Assembly: GCA_019096065.1 (NCBI GenBank)
Contig: JAGUCH010000008.1
Coordinates: 6,081,001 to 6,145,000, forward strand
Length of the DNA stretch: 64,000 nucleotides
Reading direction: 5' to 3'
DNA from: Paracyclopina nana
Taxonomy: Eukaryota; Arthropoda; Copepoda; Cyclopoida; Cyclopettidae
The position numbers and the translations under genes were made by a program. Every line of letters begins with the position of its first letter. Position 1 is the first letter of the stretch. Of this stretch, positions 32,976 to 42,765 are shown piece after piece. The notes beneath the pieces were generated by a model. It saw nothing but the letters and a program-made list of their open reading frames with translations, did not search any database and was not told the origin of the DNA.

Positions 32976-33965
32976 ATGGCCCAGCCACCACAAGATATAG
33001 CTGCTGCAGTGGCCCTTGAGGTCAACCGCCAAATGAGAGCCAACGCTGCTGTTCAGCGTCGGCCTCAACAACTCCAACTGCTCCGCGAGACAGACAGCCG
33101 CTCCTTCCAGCAATGGCGGATGCACATCGAGTCCCAATTCGAGGACTCGATAGAGCCTGAAGTCACCAAGAAGATGCTGATCAAGGCATCTATTGTCGGC
33201 CTTGCGTTGGAAATGATCAACTCCATCGACAAGAAGTCGGGCGATAATACGTACACCTACAAGCACTACCTCGACGACCTTGAGAAGGCCTTTGTGGACG
33301 AGTCGGCCCAAGAGGCCGCCAGGGTGGCATACGACACCGCCGCGCAGGGTCCCCATGAATCCGTAATGACCTGGGCGGCACGCCTCAAGTCGCTCTACCT
33401 GAGGGCTTTCGCCAATGATGCACCGCGGTGCGCCAAGGTCGACAAGGATCCAGAGGTCATTAGGAAGTTCACTATCAATCTGCGGGACCCCCAGACACGC
33501 TGGCTGGTAATCGCCCGCAAATATGATACGCTGACGGAGGCCGCTTCCAATGCATCCTCCAAGGAGTGCCTGGTAGGATTAGCCGGCGGCAAGGCCAACC
33601 CCCTGGGGCAAGGGGGCATCATGCAAATCACCCAAGAGGGCACCCCAGACCAACCCGACGTCGCCAAGATCATCGCCGCTCTAGGTGACAAGGCTAACAT
33701 GAGATGCTACGGTTGCGGCGGCTACGGCCATCTCAAGGCTCAATGCACCAACCAACGCCCAAACAGCCAACGAGGGCGAGGAGGATTCCGGGGCCGGGGA
33801 CGTGGCGGCCGCGGGCGTGGCAATAACAATCCATACCACGCCGCCCCGCCGGTCTCGCCCCAAGAATATAATAAATATCGCAACGCGGCCATCGCACATG
33901 TGGCCAGTGCCCCCGTGGACGCCTACACCTGGGAGGCGCCAAAAAACGGAGCCAGCCGGTCCTAA
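32976..33965 (+). CDS. gag: gag of the Ty3/gypsy element
   Basis: About 329 aa. A capsid-like helical region (IESQFEDSIEPEVTKKMLIK..., with the AARVAYDTA and MTWAARLKSLY stretches) is followed by one zinc knuckle CYGCGGYGHLKAQC (CX2CX4HX4C) and an Arg/Gly-rich tail (RGGFRGRGRGGRGRG), a nucleocapsid-like nucleic-acid binder. The start is in good context (ACCATGG), after a leader of more than 900 nt. Confidence 0.88.
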   Translation: MAQPPQDIAAAVALEVNRQMRANAAVQRRPQQLQLLRETDSRSFQQWRMHIESQFEDSIEPEVTKKMLIKASIVGLALEMINSIDKKSGDNTYTYKHYLDDLEKAFVDESAQEAARVAYDTAAQGPHESVMTWAARLKSLYLRAFANDAPRCAKVDKDPEVIRKFTINLRDPQTRWLVIARKYDTLTEAASNASSKECLVGLAGGKANPLGQGGIMQITQEGTPDQPDVAKIIAALGDKANMRCYGCGGYGHLKAQCTNQRPNSQRGRGGFRGRGRGGRGRGNNNPYHAAPPVSPQEYNKYRNAAIAHVASAPVDAYTWEAPKNGASRS

Positions 33966-33979
33966 GGGACCGGCCATCA

Positions 33980-36900
33980 ATGGAACCATCCATCACCTCA
34001 CCAAACACGTTCACATCTGACAAGGCCCGATCATTCCTCGCCCATATTTCCAACATTAATAAATCATACGTATCTGAAGTTCCAATACGCCTCAACAACG
34101 TCAAATCAAGAGCACTCATCGACAGCGGTAATACGTGGAGGTCGGTCATCTCCTCCACGCTTGCAACCAAATTAGGGTTCACAAAAGCTCAACTTGCGCC
34201 CCTGATAGGAGAAACTGTCAACACAGCGGGCCAAAATCAATCTCTAGAAATACTCGGCGAGGTACCAAAGCCATTGATGCTTCACATTGGCACCTACCCG
34301 CAACCTTTCCTATTTCGACCGGCTGTCATAGCTAACCTCACCATGGACGTCAACCTGTCGGGGCCCTTCATGAAGGCCCACGACATCGACCAGCTACATA
34401 GTGCCAACTCGCTCCGCATTCGAGGACGAATGATCAAGTTGGCAGGGGGGACACTTAATGAAAATGACAGTCGCGCAATCAACGTCCATGCCGTCTATAC
34501 ACGGGGTGAAACCACAGTGGGGCCAATGTCTTGTTGCGCCATTCCCGCAAAAATCCCCACCTGGACCCGATCGCCGCACATCGATGGGATTGTTGAAGGA
34601 TCAGGGGACTTCATGGAGGCCACTGAGCTGCACCCCTGGCAGCGAGCCCTCATCCGACCAGATGAAAAGGGCAACTGCGTTGTCGGGGTTATCAACACTA
34701 CCGCAGAGCCTCTCATTATCCACAACAACACCCGGTACGGGCAAGTTGAAGGCTTGAGGCGAGTACCCACCGTGGCCAAGCTAGCAGCTGGAAGCTACGT
34801 AGCCAAGCTCGAGGGGGCCCAAACCCGGCCGCAGGGCCAGTACACGGCCGAGATGGCCCAAATCTTCATTCAAGAATTCGACCTAGAAAACAACGACATC
34901 TTGAGCACCCCTCAGCTAAAGGCTCGCACCTTGGCCCTGCTGCTACAATACCAGGACACCTTCAGCCTCGATGGGTCCTCGGGCCAAACCGACTTGGCCG
35001 AGCACCGCATCGATATCATCCCGGGTACTCAGCCCATTAACATCCGCCGGCGGCCCATCAACCCGCACTTGCAGAAATCGCTAGAAGAACAAGTCCAGAA
35101 ATGGCTCCAGGAAGGCATCATCGTCCCTATTCAGTCGCCCTGGTGCGCGCCGCTGGTCCCGGTCACCAAGAAGAATGGGAAGACCCGGTGGTGCGTAGAT
35201 TACCGCGCACTGAACAAGGTAACCATCGTCGACACGCATCCCATTGGCGACATTCGGGATAACCTCAATCGGCTGGCGCACTCGCAAGTATTCTCTACCC
35301 TGGATACGACGGGAGCCTTTCACCACGTTCCCGTGAGGGCCGAGGACATCCCGAAGACAGCATTCGCAGCCAATCACTCAACGTACGCATTCGCCTACAT
35401 GCCGTTCGGCCTCACCAACGCGCCCCGAACGTATGCGCGCCTCATCCAGCGGGTCTTGGAAGGGATCCCATACGACATTGCCTTGCCATACCTCGACGAT
35501 GTGCTGATCCACAGCCGCGATGTAGAATCTCACTTCGGCCACCTGCAACGGGTACTGGACGCCCACCAACGGGCTGGCCTCAAACTGCAACCATCCAAAT
35601 GCCACCTGTTCCGCCGTCGCATCACGTACCTGGGGCACGTCATCACGCCTGAAGGCCTCTCTGTGGTCCCCGAGTACATCGACGTGGTCAAGAAGTGGCC
35701 CCTGCCACGGACCCGGCGGCAGCTACGCATCTTCCTGGGAAAGTGCGGCTATTACCGGTCCTTCATCAAGGATTACCAGAAGGTCGCCAAGGCTTTGACA
35801 GACAAACTCAGCCGGGAAGAAGACGTCCCCGATACCGCCGAGTTCGAACCCTCGCTGGAATACGTTGCCGCTTTTGAGGAGCTCAAGAAGCGGCTGTGCA
35901 TGGCGCCCATCCTGGCTTTCCCCGATTTTGAGAGCCCGCAGCCATTCATCCTGGACACCGACTGGAGCAGGGACAACCAGTGCGTGGGGGCCGTCCTGTC
36001 GCAAGTACAAGGGGGAAAGGAGCGAGTCATCCTCTTCGGGGCCAAGAAGCTGACACGGAGCCAGGCTAACTACTCCGCCACCCAAGGGGAACTCGCTGCC
36101 GTCATCATCTGGCTGCGCAAGTGGCGGTATTACCTCCAATATCGGCCTTTCATCCTCCGCACGGACCATGCCGCTCTGCAATGGATTCGCACCATGGAGG
36201 AGCCCCGTAGCATGCTTGCCCGGTGGTTGGAGACCATCAGCCAGTTTGACTTCAAGGTCGTCCACCGGGCCGGAACCAAGCACGCCAACGCCGACGCCCT
36301 GAGTCGCGCCGAGCACGTCACCGACACCGAGGGCACGGACGTGTCCAATGAGAGCTGCGCGGGCGTCCAAGCGATGATAGCCTCGGCCGAGGCTGCCCTG
36401 GACATGGCCAACCCCGCCGAGTGGATCCAGGGACAAACAGAGGACGAGGATTTGCAACTGGTGCGGCGACTGATCAGCCAGCAGAGCCGACCGAGCCCTG
36501 AGCACAAAGAGGCCGCCTCCCATCGAGGCAAGATCCTGCTGGGCCTCTTTGACAGCCTCTACCTGGATGATCAAGGCCTCCTTCGGTACAAGAAGGAAGA
36601 AGGACAAGGCCGAGAGGCTCGCCACCTGGTCGTGGTTCCTCGGTCCTCGGAAGAAGGGCTAGTGAGGCACATTCACGAAACCATGGGCCATCAGGGCAGA
36701 GACACCACTGTTGACCGGGTCTCCCGCCGGTTCTACATGCCTAACGCCACCCGAGTTGCCGCGGAGGTCGTGGCTACCTGCCGCACCTGCCAGAAACATC
36801 AGCCGGAGACCGCGGACCAACGACACTCACTACATTCTCACCGGGCGGGCTATCCCTGGCAAAGGGTCGCCATCGACTACGTGGGGCCCCTCAAGCCCCC

Positions 36901-38206
36901 TGTCGACGGACATCAGTACCTCTTCACCGTACGCGACCTCTTCAGCCGATGGATCGAGGCTTTCCCATGCGCCTCGGCCAGCGCTGACACCGCCGTGAGG
37001 TTCCTGACCTCAGAGATCATCCCGCGATATGGGCTAATGGAGAACCTCCATTCTGACCGGGGCACCCACTTCACCGCCGCCCTGTTCCAGCAAGTAGCCA
37101 AAGCACTAGGTGTCCGGCACTCCACCACGCCGGCCTACAACCCTAAGTCTAACTGGGTTGAACAGGCCCACCGGGACCTCAACGGCCTCCTGGCCAAACT
37201 GGTCTGCGGGCGACCATCCCGCTGGAAGGAAGTACTGCCCGTCGCCCTGTTCATCATGCGCACCACCAAATGCCGCATGACCGGCTACGCCCCGTATGAA
37301 CTGCTATTTGGGCGGCCTGCCACCTCGCAACTGGACCTTCTGTTTGGAGACCCCCAACCACTTCTGAGAGAGGCCTCTGAGGCCGGGCAAGTTGCCCAGG
37401 CCCTCAAGGCTCGAATCCAGGCAGCCCACGAATGGGCCCGAAAGAACATGGCCACATCGATCAACCGACAAAGGATGGCCTACCACAAGGACAAAACGAC
37501 GTATGTCCCGGGGCAACAGGTGTGGCTGTACACGCCCACCGTGGCCCGCCACATCTCCAAGAAGCTCCAAACCTTCTGGTCAGGCCCCTGGACCATACTT
37601 AGGAAGGTCAACGACGTGACCTTCGAGATCTTGCCTGACACCTCATGGATTCGAAAGAAGTCCGAGGTCGTCTCGATCGACAGGCTCAAATTGTACCGGG
37701 CAACGGCGGAAGATGCCCACGATGGCAATGCCGGCAACCCGCCGCCAGCCAATGCAGATCTATCCATGCGAGGTGATGAGTTTGCTGAAGATGTTGCGCT
37801 CCCTTCCGATGATGAAGGCGACAGTGAGAACAACATCGAGCTCCCAACAACCGGCCACGAAACGGTATCAGCACCGTCACCTCGGGAAGCACGGTACCGC
37901 AAACGTAGGACCCAGGCGGAAATGCTGCAACAAGAAACAGCAGATTTCCTGGGGGCCGAAGTTGAAGTTGCCCATGGAGCATCATCTCCTGCAACCAGAA
38001 CCAGATCACGCTCAGGCCAAAAATCAGATCAACCAGATCCAGAGCTACCTCCGCTGGCACCAATCAATATGCCGCCATACAGACCCCTGGTAGCACAGCC
38101 TACGGTCACGATGCCACAATTCAGGCCACTGCCTGAAATGAGCGATTCTGAAAATGATGATTTTGCTACACCAACAAATTCGAGCAGTGCTTCAAGCACA
38201 GAATAG
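33980..38206 (+). CDS. pol: pol of the Ty3/gypsy element (PR-RT-RH-IN)
   Basis: About 1408 aa, in a different frame from gag and beginning just after it, as is usual for the family. Domains in order: aspartic protease (ALIDSGNTW, about 34.1 kb); reverse transcriptase (MPFGLTNAP and YLDDVLIHS, 35.3-35.6 kb); RNase H (FILDTDWS, FILRTDHAALQWI, 35.9-36.3 kb); integrase with an HHCC zinc end (HETMGHQGRDTT...CRTCQKH, 36.67-36.81 kb), the catalytic core from VAIDYVGP to LHSDRGTHF and EQAHRDL, and a C-terminal tail to 38.2 kb. Confidence 0.93.
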   Translation: MEPSITSPNTFTSDKARSFLAHISNINKSYVSEVPIRLNNVKSRALIDSGNTWRSVISSTLATKLGFTKAQLAPLIGETVNTAGQNQSLEILGEVPKPLMLHIGTYPQPFLFRPAVIANLTMDVNLSGPFMKAHDIDQLHSANSLRIRGRMIKLAGGTLNENDSRAINVHAVYTRGETTVGPMSCCAIPAKIPTWTRSPHIDGIVEGSGDFMEATELHPWQRALIRPDEKGNCVVGVINTTAEPLIIHNNTRYGQVEGLRRVPTVAKLAAGSYVAKLEGAQTRPQGQYTAEMAQIFIQEFDLENNDILSTPQLKARTLALLLQYQDTFSLDGSSGQTDLAEHRIDIIPGTQPINIRRRPINPHLQKSLEEQVQKWLQEGIIVPIQSPWCAPLVPVTKKNGKTRWCVDYRALNKVTIVDTHPIGDIRDNLNRLAHSQVFSTLDTTGAFHHVPVRAEDIPKTAFAANHSTYAFAYMPFGLTNAPRTYARLIQRVLEGIPYDIALPYLDDVLIHSRDVESHFGHLQRVLDAHQRAGLKLQPSKCHLFRRRITYLGHVITPEGLSVVPEYIDVVKKWPLPRTRRQLRIFLGKCGYYRSFIKDYQKVAKALTDKLSREEDVPDTAEFEPSLEYVAAFEELKKRLCMAPILAFPDFESPQPFILDTDWSRDNQCVGAVLSQVQGGKERVILFGAKKLTRSQANYSATQGELAAVIIWLRKWRYYLQYRPFILRTDHAALQWIRTMEEPRSMLARWLETISQFDFKVVHRAGTKHANADALSRAEHVTDTEGTDVSNESCAGVQAMIASAEAALDMANPAEWIQGQTEDEDLQLVRRLISQQSRPSPEHKEAASHRGKILLGLFDSLYLDDQGLLRYKKEEGQGREARHLVVVPRSSEEGLVRHIHETMGHQGRDTTVDRVSRRFYMPNATRVAAEVVATCRTCQKHQPETADQRHSLHSHRAGYPWQRVAIDYVGPLKPPVDGHQYLFTVRDLFSRWIEAFPCASASADTAVRFLTSEIIPRYGLMENLHSDRGTHFTAALFQQVAKALGVRHSTTPAYNPKSNWVEQAHRDLNGLLAKLVCGRPSRWKEVLPVALFIMRTTKCRMTGYAPYELLFGRPATSQLDLLFGDPQPLLREASEAGQVAQALKARIQAAHEWARKNMATSINRQRMAYHKDKTTYVPGQQVWLYTPTVARHISKKLQTFWSGPWTILRKVNDVTFEILPDTSWIRKKSEVVSIDRLKLYRATAEDAHDGNAGNPPPANADLSMRGDEFAEDVALPSDDEGDSENNIELPTTGHETVSAPSPREARYRKRRTQAEMLQQETADFLGAEVEVAHGASSPATRTRSRSGQKSDQPDPELPPLAPINMPPYRPLVAQPTVTMPQFRPLPEMSDSENDDFATPTNSSSASSTE

Positions 38207-38394
38207 TAGAAGAATGAGCAGCACAACGAAAAGACGGCCGCAAAATTTTGGGGGCCCCCCTAAGTATACTTTGAAAATTCTGCGGCTTGAAAGAAAGCGC
38301 AATTAATAAAGAAATAATAGCAGCACAAACCGGCAGGTGTACAATAATGAGGCAGCATGTCAACACGTTTCCTTTACTCTCTTTTCCAGAAGCA

Positions 38395-40719
38395 ATGTAC
38401 TTCACAATACTGATGACGTTCACTCTACTACTCGAGGTGCCGAGCGCACAACCCCGGCCTCAACCTGCTCTACAGGAAGGAGGAGACGGACCACCTGAAG
38501 ACCCGGCTGCCACCTTCACGGTGTTTGACTGCGAGTCACCAAAATCAACCCACGAGAGCGTCGACTTGAATGACCCGGACGAATGCGATGATATTGGCAC
38601 CACCTATGAATCGGCTGTCAACATCACCGTGCAGGTGCTGCAGACTGCGACGACCAAACCCGTCGCCGCCCACCGTTGCCACGTGACCCTGACCCGCGAA
38701 GTGACCAGATGCGGATTCGACAGCGTCAGCTACGGGACTCAGATCGTTGCTTACCACCAGCCCTATACCGTGTCGCCCCAGGCCTGCCGCAAGGCGGTGG
38801 AACGGGGCTACCTGATCGTCGAGGGCCAACGGGTGAATGTGACCCTCCACGTGCCCGCCAACCTGGCTTACTTCTCTCGGGGCCTTGACGGAGACCACCG
38901 ATGCAGGACCATGTCATTCAGCCACAACGGTGTCATGTATCACCGCTCTTACGAGCAGACCCGGATCGACGCCCTTGTCACCGCTGTCTATGGAAAATTA
39001 CACACCAGCTCTGGACGAGTGGTGTTCGATAATCACATCGTGGCCAATTACCGGGACAAGATCGTCCACGACACGCTCGAAGGCACCATGGTATGGGAAG
39101 CTCATGACACCACCTGCATGGAAGAGACCTCTGAGGTCTATCAAGGGCCCGCTTCACTATACCCGCACCAGAACTCCACCATGTTAGGTCAGGTGGGGGA
39201 TCTGCTCCTGATTGCCCGCGAGGAGGAATCCAGGTACGCAGGATTCGTCCTTAAGGGGGTCCAGTCGACCTGCCAGCGGCGGGTCTTCCGGACTCAGCTG
39301 AGGGACTTTGCAGTCGTCCTTCTCCGCCCGGGCGAAGCTCCCATCGCCGCGTCAACCCACCTGACGGAAGAGGTCCACCACGCTCACGTGCAGACCCAAC
39401 TGGCTTTCCTGCACGCCGAGCACGCCCTGCATCTCGACGACCGGTTCAAATTCCTGCAGGACCTCATCTGCAAGAATGAGCGGAGCATCCTGCACACCAA
39501 GCTGCAGGACATGGCCAGCGGTGGGTCCTCCTACGCCACGCTCGACTCCCACGGGCCCGGCCATTTGGTCACCCGGGCTGGGGCGGTTGCCTACATCACC
39601 AGCTGCTACCCGATGCAGGCCATGACGCGTGCCTTCCCTAACTGCACGCAGGAGATCCCCGTGTTGGTCGGGAACCATTCCCGGTTCGCGGATCCCCTCT
39701 CCTTCATCTTGGTGGACCGGCCCAGCATCATACCCTGCGACGCCATCACGCCTGTGAAGTGGAGGATCCAGGGACACTGGATGTGCGCTACTCCTAGCAT
39801 CCACTCCTGCACGCCGCCGTCGCAATTGGACCCCACCTCCGATCGACAACATGGACGCCCCTACGAGATTGGTCGGGGCCTAGGAGGCGGTATCTACTCC
39901 GCCCAGCAGCAGGCCGAGCATGCCCTCTACCTGCAGCTGTACCACGCGCGCGAGGCCGTGGTCACCACTCTGACGTCCAACGTCCTGAGGAACAGCTTCG
40001 CACGCGGATCGGGGGCCACCACCCTCTGGTCCGAGGACGACATCGACATGATGGTTGACCAGGTGGGCAACGCCCTCATCCCTTTCTTTTCGACCGTGGG
40101 AAAATACTGGAGCTACATGACCGGAGGTTTGGTGATCCTGGGCCTCATCAAGATCATCCTAGGCTCTATCATCCGTATGATTATCCTGTATCGCCGCCGG
40201 GGGCTTGGGTGGTGGTTGATGTATGGCCTGTGGCACACTGCCTTCATGGCTGTCGAACTCCCCTGGCGCATGGTAGCCAACCTGGGTAACGACGGACCCT
40301 TGTTCCCTGGCGACGACGATGAGGATGATGGCCACCCGGATTTCCGGCGCCGACCCCGCTGGAAGCGAGACCACCGAGAACGAGCGGCCACCGAGCTCAG
40401 CGACTTCACCGTGCAAGATGGTTCGGAAACGGGAGAGAAAGACCCTTTGGATGCCCCGGACAAGTCGACATCGCCCCTCAAGGCTCTCCGCCGGTGGACG
40501 CGGCCCGACAAGGAGACCCAGGCATATCAGGACCTCCAGGCCCAGATCCGTACGATTCACCAGCAATACACGGATCTATACGGGGTCCTGCAGCAGACAC
40601 TTCCTCAGGCACGCGCGGTTGACGCGAATGGGACCCAGCCCAGCGCTCCCGCCATGGAGGGTCCCCCTCGGGGCTCCCTGCTAGACCTGACTCAACCCGT
40701 CACTGCGAGGACACAGTAA
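38395..40719 (+). CDS. env: env-like glycoprotein of the Ty3/gypsy element
   Basis: About 775 aa from the ATG at 38395, which starts a signal peptide (MYFTILMTFTLLLEVPSAQP). A splice acceptor (CTTTTCCAG, ending 38389) lies directly before it, fitting the spliced env message known for this group; the open frame itself extends back to 38287. The ectodomain has many Cys and several N-glycosylation sites. A membrane anchor (MTGGLVILGLIKIILGSII) lies near 40.1-40.2 kb, then a cytoplasmic tail of about 190 residues. The N-terminal pattern FDCESP...VDLNDPDEC...VQVLQ...HRCHVTLTREVTRCG reminds me of chuvirus-type glycoproteins rather than the baculovirus-F-like env of insect gypsy; this is from memory and unverified. 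Confidence 0.8.
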   Translation: MYFTILMTFTLLLEVPSAQPRPQPALQEGGDGPPEDPAATFTVFDCESPKSTHESVDLNDPDECDDIGTTYESAVNITVQVLQTATTKPVAAHRCHVTLTREVTRCGFDSVSYGTQIVAYHQPYTVSPQACRKAVERGYLIVEGQRVNVTLHVPANLAYFSRGLDGDHRCRTMSFSHNGVMYHRSYEQTRIDALVTAVYGKLHTSSGRVVFDNHIVANYRDKIVHDTLEGTMVWEAHDTTCMEETSEVYQGPASLYPHQNSTMLGQVGDLLLIAREEESRYAGFVLKGVQSTCQRRVFRTQLRDFAVVLLRPGEAPIAASTHLTEEVHHAHVQTQLAFLHAEHALHLDDRFKFLQDLICKNERSILHTKLQDMASGGSSYATLDSHGPGHLVTRAGAVAYITSCYPMQAMTRAFPNCTQEIPVLVGNHSRFADPLSFILVDRPSIIPCDAITPVKWRIQGHWMCATPSIHSCTPPSQLDPTSDRQHGRPYEIGRGLGGGIYSAQQQAEHALYLQLYHAREAVVTTLTSNVLRNSFARGSGATTLWSEDDIDMMVDQVGNALIPFFSTVGKYWSYMTGGLVILGLIKIILGSIIRMIILYRRRGLGWWLMYGLWHTAFMAVELPWRMVANLGNDGPLFPGDDDEDDGHPDFRRRPRWKRDHRERAATELSDFTVQDGSETGEKDPLDAPDKSTSPLKALRRWTRPDKETQAYQDLQAQIRTIHQQYTDLYGVLQQTLPQARAVDANGTQPSAPAMEGPPRGSLLDLTQPVTARTQ

Positions 40720-40737
40720 CCTTCTAGCGTGGGGTGA

Positions 40738-40982
40738 TGTAGCAGGGAGCGTGTCGGCCTACGGGTCGACCGCTCGCTGCGCGCGCTCGCCTCGGGCGCG
40801 CGGCAGTATAACGAGTAGTATAGTGTGATCATCAGTAAAGGAAATAAATTCACCGCATTGACACGTGTTGTCTGCGGCCCAAAGACTGACCTCTGCTAGC
40901 CTCCAGGCCCGTCCCCGCTTGACGTAGCCTAGATACGAGTAGTGGCTTGATAAGTCACAGTAGTATATCTCGACCTACTACA
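40738..40982 (+). repeat. right LTR
   Basis: Same 245-bp sequence as the left LTR. A short purine-rich stretch (GTGGGGTGA) directly before it is the likely plus-strand primer. Confidence 0.93.
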
Positions 40983-42042
40983 CTGCCAAGGAGTCATTGA
41001 TTTTGGTGAAACAATGATGTCGAAATGCATTCGGCAATTTGGGGCCAGACACGGAAGGCTCATTCAAGCTTACGATTTCTGTAGAGTCTAAAAGATTGAA
41101 CTCATCATTTCCTCCAGCTACGAGCATATGCGTAAAGTTGAGCAAAATGCTGTCGGCAAAATGTCTTTCAGTGGTCATGTCTGTGGCAGCAGATTTCCCC
41201 CCAGGAATGAAGCATTCTCTTATATAAGTCTCATTGCAGCCACCACAAATTAATGGTGTTGTGCCATCTAGGACTTGAGCAGTGGCGCCATAATTAATGG
41301 GAAGGTTGCCAAATCCAGAGCACGAGTTATTGGCATTGGATAAATCAATCACTTCACTTGTCATTGATGCGTAATATGGAAGTCCAGTGGCCACCAAAAT
41401 GAGACCTGTTGATTTTTTGGGAATTTTTTTCTGCCATTCATTACCGAAATACAGTGGCTTACCATTGTTGTACTCCTGGGAAAAATCACATTCTTTATGT
41501 CCTGAGGAAAAGTCGTCGACTTCCTCATTCAATATTGCGCAAGAGCTGAACAAAAAGCAAGAGTCATCCAAGATCGAATAGGAGAACCAGAGGCATTCCT
41601 CATTTTCTTTGCAGTTTAGCAGGCATATGTCCTTGCTGGTTGCGAACTTTGATTGCAGAAAGATACCCTGAAAAAGTTGGCACTTTTTCTTTTATGAATA
41701 TTATTTATATCAATGCTTTCTTACCTGGCAAATGCCAACAGCATTACAATCGTAAGGGTTGCAAGATGCTTTGCCAGAGATGCAAGAATTGCAGCTTTCT
41801 TCTGACAAAGTATCACAATATTCAAACAGGTAGCAACGAGATGAATCCTGGTTGAATGTAAACCAGGTGCATTCATCAGTGCTTCTGCAGTTAACAAAGC
41901 AATCCTCGGGGCTGTCGGCATTGGCAAGTGTGATGATGGGACTTTTGATGCACTCACCAGACACAAAACATTGCTGGCAAGCAATTTCTAGCAACAGCCC
42001 ACTGCTAAATATCACAAAAAGAAGGCTTTTGATGCTAGCCAT

Positions 42043-42765
42043 GATTGCGCTTGATTTCTTCTAGTTCTGCGCTTAGCATTAATGAAGATAAGGATATTGG
42101 GCAAATGGAAAAATACTAGCTACAAATATATGTTGTGTTTGCTCATTTTACAATTTCTCGCAGTTTTCCTTTCCCTTATACAATTATTTTTATGATCGAC
42201 GCTAGTAAGCTTGAATTCCTAGACGGATTTGTGATTTTTTGGCTTATAGATGGCCATGCAACATCAATACAAGTAATCACAAAAAGACGTCTATCAAAAG
42301 TTCTTGTACTAGATTTATTATTAAAAGCTAATGAAGTTGATAAATGTCTCCAATTTATGCTTACAGTATCTCATACTTATGAAAATTATCCATTTTGAGT
42401 TCTTCTACCCAGCGCAACTTTTTATTTAATTTTCACTCAACCCCTCAAAACTCAAAAGATTGTTTTACTACTTTTTAAACCACAATAGCCTTTGCTGTAC
42501 ATTATTTCTAGAAAAAATTTTTTCATGTGAATAATTAAAATTGCTCTGTCTGCCGAAATAGAAAGCAGTCTTTCATTCTAATAAAGCCTAAAAATTATCG
42601 ACAAATGAGATAATGAACGCAAGAAAATATATAATGCGCTTTGACTGACTTAAAATAAAAAATACACAAAATGTTCGAAAATGAACGGGAGCTTAAGCTT
42701 TTATCAATGATCGATCAAGAGTGTTTTTTGCGCATCACCGCTGATTGCGCACATGTGTGTTGAAA
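42043..42765. other. intergenic, nothing recognised
   Basis: AT-rich separation between the divergent PAN-kelch and bHLH genes. It should hold both promoters, but no TATA or other site stands out. Confidence 0.45.

Larger units (their letters stand above)
31803..40982 (+). mobile_element. whole env-bearing Ty3/gypsy (errantivirus-like) LTR element, very young
   Basis: A 9180-bp element with two 245-bp LTRs (TGTAGCAGGG...CCTACTACA) that I find identical base for base. It has a primer-binding site, a long structured leader, gag, pol (protease, reverse transcriptase, RNase H, integrase) and env in that order. Order and integrase features place it in Ty3/gypsy (Metaviridae), in the env-carrying group. 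It looks whole. Identical LTRs imply a very recent insertion. It is markedly GC-rich, while the flanks are AT-rich. It lies antisense to the host gene it entered. Confidence 0.93.
30771..42042 (-). pseudogene. secreted PAN-kelch protein gene split by two insertions
   Basis: Host gene on the minus strand. Exon 1 (42042-41725) encodes a signal peptide (MASIKSLLFVIFSSGLLLEIA) and a first Cys-rich PAN/apple-like module (SPEDCFVNCRSTDECTWFTF). Exon 2 starts at 41667 with a second such module (KDICLLNCKENEECLWFSY), then kelch-type blades (LICGGCNETYIRECF, MLVAGGNDEFNLLDS). It runs to 40983, is interrupted by the LTR element, and resumes in the same codon at 31798 (VLAGGTTSSSTYSSELFYFD). A TA-flanked element then interrupts it again. 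It continues at 31240-31071 (DHACESFMVS, FIVAGGYTKS) and 31012-30771 (VIIIGGEDDIF), ending in TAA with AATAAA just after. Such secreted PAN-kelch proteins are common in copepods; function unknown. Simple removal of both insertions leaves the last join one base out of frame, so this allele looks inactive. Confidence 0.8.

Noticed and set aside
35723-36625. Minus-strand 300-codon frame inside the LTR element
   Set aside because: GC-rich antisense of the pol gene; such frames are expected there.
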